Assembly: GCA_964019425.1 (NCBI GenBank)
Contig: OZ025785.1
Span: forward strand, 1,511,501-1,575,500
Origin: Flectonema sp. DT1601
Lineage: Eukaryota > Euglenozoa > Diplonemea > Diplonemida > Diplonemidae
Length of the DNA stretch: 64,000 nt
Reading direction: 5' to 3'
The translations under genes and the position numbers were made by a program. How positions within the stretch are numbered: the stretch's first letter is position 1; every line of letters begins with the position of its first letter. Positions 57,740 through 64,000 of this stretch are shown here, piece after piece. The notes beneath the pieces were generated by a model. That model searched no databases. It saw only the letters and a program-made list of their open reading frames with translations, and was not told the DNA's origin.

Positions 57740-58663
57740 ATGTCTGCAGCAGCCGCAGCAGCCATAAGCTGCTGCATTGCCGGATTCATTGCTGGGAGGT
57801 GTAGTGTGAGAGAAGAAGATAGGGCTGAGTGGTCAAAGTCAAAGAAAACATATGTTTCAAAGAGGAAAAAGGATGACATGGATGCAAACAATAAGGGTGA
57901 GATCCGCAGACAAGTGATTTGTTGTGAGGCAATCGAATGGATGTCAAAAATTGGAACACTACCTGGGTCTGTTGTCACAGGGCTACCAGACATTACAGAA
58001 ATGAAAGAATTAGGAGATGAAGGATACGAAGGCTGGTTTGTTAACACTGTCGCAGAGATAATCACCAGACTGCCAGTTGGTGAGGTTGCTATTTTTCACC
58101 AAACAGACGCTCGTGTAGACCGCCCTGACACCCTTTCAAAGTCAGAGATGGTACTGAAAGGCTGGAGGATGGCCCAGGAGCAAACACCGTCCAGTAATTA
58201 TTATTTACTTTGGCACAAAATATCCATCGCAGCACCCTGTGGAACTATAAAGATGGGAAGACCAGCTTACACTCACATGATGTGTTTATCAAATGGTATT
58301 ATGGAATCAAATGATAATCGTTATTGTAACTTTCCTGATGTATCAGATCGTGGTCCATTATTATGGTCTCGATCAATGGGAATAGTCGCTGCTGTTAAGT
58401 CGGTTCAATTTATAAAACATATTTGCCCGACAGAGTCTCCAGTTGTTGATCCTTTTTGTGGACATGGTACTGTCTTAGCGGTGGCCAACGCTCTCGGTTT
58501 CAGTTCTCTCGGAGTTGATCTCTCACCAAAGTGTGTCAAGAAAGCTCAGAAGGCTGACGTCACAACAATAATGACGCAATACGATGAGATCCTTAAAACT
58601 GAGCGTCACGGAAGTTGGTGGCAGCGAATGTCAGCAAAGCTTCCGTTCATCGCAGTTAATTAA
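57740..58663 (+). CDS. SAM-dependent methyltransferase of a bacterial-like family (permuted motif order)
   Basis: The 307-residue, single-exon protein has a glycine-rich SAM-binding motif near its C-terminus, DPFCGHGT at 237-244, followed by LGVDLSPK. A catalytic-like motif lies N-terminal to it, VVTGLPDITEM at about 78-88, occupying the place of the DPPY motif of amino-methyltransferases. This IV-before-I order is a circular permutation as in beta-class DNA methyltransferases. The block LLWHKISIAAPCGTIKMGRP and SRSMG match, from memory, an uncharacterised bacterial family. DNA, tRNA or small-molecule substrate is undetermined. The N-terminal ISCCIAGFIAG stretch is mildly hydrophobic. The start is set by the acceptor ending at 57728. 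Confidence 0.75.
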   Translation: MSAAAAAAISCCIAGFIAGRCSVREEDRAEWSKSKKTYVSKRKKDDMDANNKGEIRRQVICCEAIEWMSKIGTLPGSVVTGLPDITEMKELGDEGYEGWFVNTVAEIITRLPVGEVAIFHQTDARVDRPDTLSKSEMVLKGWRMAQEQTPSSNYYLLWHKISIAAPCGTIKMGRPAYTHMMCLSNGIMESNDNRYCNFPDVSDRGPLLWSRSMGIVAAVKSVQFIKHICPTESPVVDPFCGHGTVLAVANALGFSSLGVDLSPKCVKKAQKADVTTIMTQYDEILKTERHGSWWQRMSAKLPFIAVN

Positions 58664-58955
58664 TTTGACTAATCCGATTAAAGTAATAGTTGTAAGAAGT
58701 GGGTAGCGTCACGTCACAAACATCACAACATTTATATCACAGTTATCGATTTTTACTTTTTCTTTTTTTTGATAAGGCACTCATCGCTCGGGGCTCTCTT
58801 CGTCTTCCCGAGACAGTGTCGCCCTCACTTCTCCCTAACTGGGGCAGACAACACTTGCCCAACTACTGGTTAGCCTGAAGTGCTCCAGATAATGTTATTA
58901 ATTTATCATTTTAAAATTTCAAAATCTCATTACATTTCCATCAGAAGTTAAAACG
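58664..58955. other. Short spacer with hairpin
   Basis: CTCGGG near 58788 pairs with CCCGAG near 58807. The acceptor ACATTTCCATCAG ends at 58944, 11 nt before the next ATG. No gene is seen. Confidence 0.5.
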
Positions 58956-60704
58956 ATGAGTCGATCCCGAGTTGGGACCTGGTGTAAACGGCTGCTACTA
59001 ACAGCAGGGGCAGGAGGTGTTGGAAGCTATGTCGCATTTAATTATTGGGTGAGGCAATACGATCCTGGTCTGGCTGGCCCACCTCGCAGAACCAGAGTTT
59101 TAGTCGACGAAACTGGTAGCCTTGTAGACAAATCACTTGCTATGCCAATGTGGAGGGTGTACCTTCGAATACTACTACTAGTACTCCAATACATGCCTCT
59201 CATATTAACATTTCATTTGAGTAATTTAACTGCTCAGACTTCTTCACTCTGGCAAGAAGCATTCGTTCACAGAGTTCAGAACAGTGGTCCAGCTTTCATA
59301 AAGCTGGCGCAGTGGTTGGCAACAAGACGTGACTTGACTACACCTGAATTCAGAACTGTGTTGTCGAGATTATTTAACAGAGTTCATCAACATAGTATTG
59401 AAGAGACATTAAGAATAATAAAAGAAGACATTGGTGATCCTGATGAAATATTCACTGAAATAGAACCACAAGCTATTGGGTCTGGTAGTATCGGTCAGGT
59501 CCACAGAGCAGTTCTGAAAGATGGTCGCAGAGTTGCAGTGAAGGTGAGTCATCCGAATGTTCGCGAAGATATTGCGATTGATTTCTATGTTTTGAATCAC
59601 TTGGCTACTTTTGTTGATAGTTTTGTTCCAAGTGTTCGTTACATGTTACTACCGAGACTTGCTGTTGCTTGGACTACTCACTTGGCTCAGCAAATTGATT
59701 TGTGTATTGAGGCTGAGAACCTCGACTTCTTTATCGAAAACTTTAAGGGTGCTGATACTGATCGTTTTGCTACCTTCCCAGAGCCAATCAGGCCTTATGT
59801 GTCTGCTCGTGTTCTTGTTGAAACCTTAATCGACGGACATGAAGCCACTGATGAGTACCTCCATTCCCTTCCAATGGATCTCCGTACTCATATTGCTGAA
59901 CTTGGTATGGACACCTACATGAAGAACCTCCTCAAAGATAATTGGTATGTTTTATTAGACTGCAGTAGTTGGGTTTATTATGTAGTTATTTAAAAATAAC
60001 AACACATCATAAAAAAAAACAGGCTCCACGGTGACCTACACCCTGGAAACATTATGATCACAGAGAAAGCACCACCTGGTAAGAAGTGGCCAGTTGTTTA
60101 TTTGATTGACTGTGGATTGTGTCAGAATCTCGAACCTGTAGAAGCTGAGGTAGCGACGATGGTGTTGGAAGGATTTGCTAAATGGAAAGATGAGACTTTA
60201 GCTATGTCGTTTTGGAGAATGGGAATGGGAGGTACCCAAAGAGATGAATTGAAATACAGCGACCTGCTATCAAGTTGTCAGGAAATATTCTCATACTACC
60301 AGGCTAGTAAGGGATCTGACCATGCTATTGTTGGAAGGCTACTCGAGTCGATGTTTGACGTCGTTCGTTTTCATAAATTACAACTCGAACCCGGATACAC
60401 ATCTCTTCTATTTGGGGCCTTAGTACAGGAAAACTTCATCATGACACTTGATGAGCGTTTTAACATCACACAAAGAGTGATTCCTTGGTTAGCTGGTCAG
60501 GGAATAGTAAGTCAGGGAATGTTTAAGAACTTCACTGGATTATTCCCATCATTCATGGAGACTAAGTGTAAGAAGGAAGAACTTGGTCAGCATCTCGATA
60601 AGAAAGGTTTATTATCTGTTGAGGGAGGTGTTCATGATTCAGTCCACGTTGAGAGAGCCTCTGGATTGAAAGAAGAATGGAAGAGAGGAGTTCTCGTTGC
60701 ATAG
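58956..60704 (+). CDS. ADCK2: ADCK2-like ABC1/UbiB-family atypical kinase, two exons
   Basis: Exons are 58956-59944 and 60023-60704, giving 556 residues. The 78-nt intron (GTATGTTTTA...AAAAACAG) splits a Trp codon, and splicing yields NWLHGDLHPGNIM, the family's catalytic loop. An N-terminal membrane segment is likely near 70-90. The KxGQ motif reads KLAQW at 116-120, followed by RRDL; the loop SGSIGQVHRA lies near 175, VAVKV follows, and LIDCG replaces DFG. QQIDLCIEAENLDFF and the VLVETL block resemble ADCK2 rather than COQ8. The family acts in mitochondria or plastids, linked to coenzyme Q and lipid metabolism. The start follows an acceptor ending at 58944. Confidence 0.9.
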
Positions 60705-61377
60705 ACTTCACACCAACTTACCCTTTGGTTAAAGTCTGATGCCATAGTAAAGAGGCATGTGGGGCCTGAGAGGGGAAGTAATTATGCGTGGCAGCATTAG
60801 TCAAACAGTACCGACAATCGACTTGTTAGAAATAACGGCTCAAACACAACACCGTGATACTTCACACACACACAATGTGTAGCATACAGGAGAAGGTTTC
60901 ATGTAACGAAGAACCAGCTACTTCGGCCTTCAGTTATGAAAGAGTACGTTTCTGAAAAGAACCATTAAAAGAATACAGAAAACAACAGAAAGAACTAACT
61001 GAAAACTCATTTTTTTGTAACCAATAGTTTGCTTCATAGTGAAATCATCAAAAAAAGACAATCAGATTTATCATATCAGTTACGGTGCCACCTATTTCCG
61101 TATGAATGAAATAAAAGAAAGAAAAGTACAACAGAAAACCCAACTTCAACTGTTGTTGAAAACGAGGAAAAAAAAGAAAAAAAGAAAGGAAAAGAAAAGG
61201 ATGAAGAAAATGTTTTTCCATCTTCGGACGTTAACTGTCCCTCAATTTGTATATTTCCTTTGGGATTTTGGTAACGTTCGAAGTAGTTCGCTGAGGCCAT
61301 TGTGAGAAGCAGTTTTCATGTTATTGTTTTGATTGTTTATCATGGAATTATACTTTTCTTACAAAAACAGATTTCAT
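60705..61377. other. Non-coding spacer
   Basis: No JmjC N-terminal half or other domain is seen here. The frame at 61039-61305 is Lys-rich low complexity. Acceptor-like CTTACAAAAACAG ends at 61370. The extent is short for a hidden multi-exon domain. Confidence 0.5.
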
Positions 61378-62328
61378 ATGAAGCTGTCACTACTCACACT
61401 ACTCACTACTCACCTCATCTCTACTAATGATGTACTGTCGTTACTTTATTTCAAACAGTTCAACAGAATGACAGAATGTCTATCTACTGCTGCAAACATC
61501 GACTCCGTAAAAGAAGTATTTGAGAAAGGAGATGATAAGGACATAATACAACTACAACACTCTCATATTGATAGTGAGTGGTGTGATTCTGGAATTCCTA
61601 AAGTTTCAAACGAATCTCTGTACGGTGACTTAAAAAGAGCGAAGTTCACAGAAATAACAATTTGTGAAGGAGACGGTTTATTTATTCCTTCTTACACATG
61701 GCATTGGGTGTTTTCTGAAGATCGGAGTGTAGCCGTTCAGTTATTTCACAACGTTCCGAGTGAAGGTATTTCTGTGAAAAGAGAGCAGAGTTATTATCTC
61801 GGAGGTCAACCTGAAAGTATCGAACAAGCGATTGCGACATCACAACCAATTCTATTGAAAGAAATGGCAACTCACTGGCCCTGCATGGAGTGGACAGTGG
61901 AGAAGACGCTGAGCTTTTCAACAATTAATCGATTTGTTGAATCGAAAGGACATTCACTCTGTCCGATAGAAAAACCAAATCCCTTTTACGATGACACGGG
62001 AACTTCAAGAACTGATACTAATGAACTTCCTCAACTGATCAACTCATCTAACTCAACAATACAATATCAGTGGGTAGTACCTTTAACACCATCAACTAAG
62101 GCTTTACAGGATATTAGAATGCCGTCCTTCTTAAACCCTCGTGAGGTCAGCAACATCAACGTTTGGTGTAACACAGGAAGAGTACACACAGGACTTCATT
62201 ACGACCTCCAAGATAATATATTAATTGGTGTTAAGGGGAAAAAACGAGTCTTACTGGCACCCCAAAGTGAAACTCCGTATCTGTACCACAAACCATTCTT
62301 AAGGAGACATGTTAAAGCCTGGAAGTGA
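61378..62328 (+). CDS. JmjC/cupin-8-like protein with half-domains in permuted order
   Basis: From ATG 61378 there are 316 residues. The N-terminal part resembles the C-terminal half of a JmjC domain (FTEITICEGDGLFIPSYTWH, with the last metal-ligand His), ending SVAVQLFHNV. About 50 residues later comes a JmjC start (PILLKEMATHWPCMEWT) and the first half of a jelly roll with the HxD metal pair (HTGLHYDLQDN) and KKRVLLAPQSE. The protein ends soon after, so the halves are in reverse order. Members of this fold are Fe(II)/2-oxoglutarate hydroxylases or demethylases. The start is uncertain: acceptors ending at 61370 and 61458 (ATG 61468) are both A-rich, cis-like. The frame is open from 61333. 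The first 20 residues could be a signal peptide. Confidence 0.7.
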   Translation: MKLSLLTLLTTHLISTNDVLSLLYFKQFNRMTECLSTAANIDSVKEVFEKGDDKDIIQLQHSHIDSEWCDSGIPKVSNESLYGDLKRAKFTEITICEGDGLFIPSYTWHWVFSEDRSVAVQLFHNVPSEGISVKREQSYYLGGQPESIEQAIATSQPILLKEMATHWPCMEWTVEKTLSFSTINRFVESKGHSLCPIEKPNPFYDDTGTSRTDTNELPQLINSSNSTIQYQWVVPLTPSTKALQDIRMPSFLNPREVSNINVWCNTGRVHTGLHYDLQDNILIGVKGKKRVLLAPQSETPYLYHKPFLRRHVKAWK

Positions 62329-62480
62329 CACTTTAAATAACGCATCGAATATGTATTTACACACACATGTTGAACAGAAGGAAGATTCTTATTACACTTT
62401 GTGATCAGTTATAATTGCATTGCGGGTTTTTTAAATTTTTATAAAAACTTTTCTTCTATCAGCAAAAATCAATACAACAA

Positions 62481-63741
62481 ATGGACTATTTGTACACCGA
62501 TTGGACTGATGTCCTGATTAAAGGCTTCGCTATAGGTGGAGCAGGAGTACTACTAAACGAGTGTAGAAAAGGAATGAAGAAGCCTCTAGTAACAGACAAA
62601 ATTGAATACAATGCGACAACAAAAAAGAACACAATCGGAGTTGTGTTGGTTAATTTAGGAACGCCAGAGAGCTGCAATGTCCCGGCAGTTCGAAGGTTTC
62701 TGAGGGAATTCTTATCTGATGAGAGAGTCATTGATATGCCTCCCCTTTTGAGATATATTGTTGTTAATTGTTTCATCGCTCCATTCAGATCCCCGGAATC
62801 GACTGAAACGTATAAAAGAGTTTGGGATCAGAGTAAATTATCAACAAACATGGGCAGCCCGCTATTATCAAATGGCGTAGAGCTTCTTCAAAAAGTTCAA
62901 AAAGATCTTGGTGATAATTATTCAGTAAAGTTAGCAATGCGTTACCAATCTCCAAGTATAGAGAAAGCTTTAATGGAGCTTAAAGCTGAATGTGCAAAAC
63001 ACATAATCGTCATTCCGCTATTTCCACAGTACTCATCATCATGTACAGGAAGTATCCAAGCAAAGGTTTTTAACATCTTAAGCACTTGGGATCGAATCCC
63101 TCACTTGACTATTTCTTCATCATTCCTGGACCAGCCATCTTTTTCAAAGTGTTGGGCTGATAATGCTAGGCAGCTTGTTAAACAAGATTACGATCATTTC
63201 TTGTTTTCATATCACGGTATTCCTGTATCACAATTAGCTAAAGGTTCAAAAGAGTGCAGTCCTTGCACCACCTGCACAACAGAATTAACAGAACGAAACG
63301 CTACCTGTTACAGAGCTCAGTGTTATGAAACAACTCGCTTGATTGCTACGGAGTTAGGACTGAAAAAGGAATCGTACACTACGACATTTCAGTCTCGATT
63401 AGGACCAACTGAGTGGTTGCAGCCGTACACTGTTGATGTTGCAGAAGGTATGCCAGCAAAGGGTAATAAAAAATTGTTAGTATTCAGTCCTGCGTTTGTA
63501 GCCGACTGCTTAGAAACTATTGATGAAATAGGAGTAGAGCTGAAGCATTCTTTCAAAGAAAAAGGAGGAGAAGTTCTTGACTTGGTTCCCTCCCTAAACT
63601 ACTCTGATGATTTCGCTTCACTTCTTGGTGATATGGTTTGTGTTGATTATTTTTATTTTAATAGTTTTATTAGGGGAAAACCCAAACAACAAAAAATAAA
63701 ATAAAATAAAAAAACAGTCTCGTAAGATGAACGTCTTTTAG
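62481..63741 (+). CDS. hemH: Ferrochelatase of bacterial type with internal cysteine cluster, two exons
   Basis: Exons are 62481-63635 and 63718-63741, giving 392 residues. The last 82-nt intron (GTTTGTGTTG...AAAAAACAG) leaves a tiny exon encoding SRKMNVF; reading through instead adds a low-complexity tail. The enzyme inserts Fe2+ into protoporphyrin IX, the last step of haem synthesis. Visible hallmarks are VLVNLGTPES, FLSDERVID, catalytic His245 in FSYHGIP, and FQSRLGPTEWLQPYT with Glu311. Between them lie Cys259, 262, 265, 276 and 281 (C-x2-C-x2-C-x10-C-x4-C, ending CYRAQC), matching ferrochelatases of some bacteria said to hold an internal [2Fe-2S] cluster. A 50-residue N-terminal extension includes a hydrophobic stretch, perhaps for membrane or organelle targeting. 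Start follows the acceptor ending at 62462. Confidence 0.92.
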
Positions 63742-64000
63742 GTAACATTACTTACTTTTTTATTGTTACTTTCGCAATGTTTGTAGTTCTCTCATTGCTG
63801 TTCTGTCCTCCTTTGAAAAATGCTGCGAAAAACTGTTTTTTTTTTTTTTTTTTTTTAAGTAGCAAAAGCAACTATCCCAATTCAAAAATTGAAACTTTAC
63901 TTTAATAACTGAAACTTTATTAAAAAGTCTTCGCACTGATTTCAAGTAGTCGTCATGTTCCCTTGTTGAACCTATGGCAATTTGCTTTCTTTTTTTTTTC
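63742..64000. other. Non-coding 3' flank at window edge
   Basis: T run at 63837-63856; no gene is seen before the window ends. Confidence 0.5.

Noticed and set aside
57604..58065. 153-codon - strand frame overlapping the methyltransferase
   Set aside because: Overlaps a gene with clear motifs; no family features of its own.

Overview
This window is eukaryotic nuclear DNA from a free-living or parasitic protist that I cannot name from sequence alone. The evidence is eukaryote-specific families (PIKfyve-type lipid kinase, NEDD8-conjugating E2, p23 co-chaperone, PGAM5, ADCK2-like kinase, ZNFX1-like protein), 11 short cis-spliced introns, and AT-rich non-coding DNA full of long T and A homopolymers. 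A protein with sperm-tail PG-rich motifs suggests a flagellum.

Every supported gene (18) lies on the + strand. Almost every start codon sits 7-77 nt after a pyrimidine-rich 3' splice acceptor with no recognisable upstream exon. Together these suggest polycistronic transcription with spliced-leader trans-splicing, as in Euglenozoa or the dinoflagellate/Perkinsus lineage. The cis-introns are different: most begin GTATGT and all 11 end ACAG after an A-rich rather than T-rich stretch.

Layout. 1-4.0 kb: the 3' end of a proline-rich coiled-coil protein, then a zinc-finger coiled-coil protein. 5.5-10.4 kb: two secreted enzymes, a flavin amine oxidase and a carboxylesterase. 11.2-13.1 kb: an STPGR protein and an ankyrin protein. 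13.7-17.6 kb: a GW/WG-rich protein fused to a ZNFX1-like region with a decayed helicase core and NFX1-type fingers. 18.2-21.1 kb: a FYVE-less PIKfyve-like kinase. 21.1-24.4 kb: a gene-poor stretch with a diverged pair of about 132-nt elements. 24.4-31.0 kb: p23, an NTF2-like coiled-coil protein, UBC12 and a NIPA-like transporter. 33.0-53.1 kb: one giant type I membrane protein of about 6,640 residues, with 28 Calx-beta-like domains followed by about 45 cysteine-rich repeats in an ordered triplet pattern. 53-56 kb: a gene-poor stretch with a 140-bp-period tandem repeat. 56.4-63.7 kb: PGAM5, a bacterial-looking methyltransferase, an ADCK2-like kinase, a JmjC-like protein whose half-domains are in permuted order, and a bacterial-type ferrochelatase with an internal cysteine cluster.

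Several products point to mitochondria (PGAM5, ADCK2-like, ferrochelatase) and several to the cell surface or secretion (amine oxidase, esterase, giant adhesin). Neighbours show no pathway-level clustering, as expected if order reflects shared transcription only. The strongest candidates for undescribed biology are the GW/ZNFX1 pseudo-helicase, the triplet-ordered giant adhesin, the permuted JmjC protein, the two 3' splice-site classes and the paired structured elements near 23.6-24.1 kb. All functional calls rest on motif recognition by eye; no database search was run.
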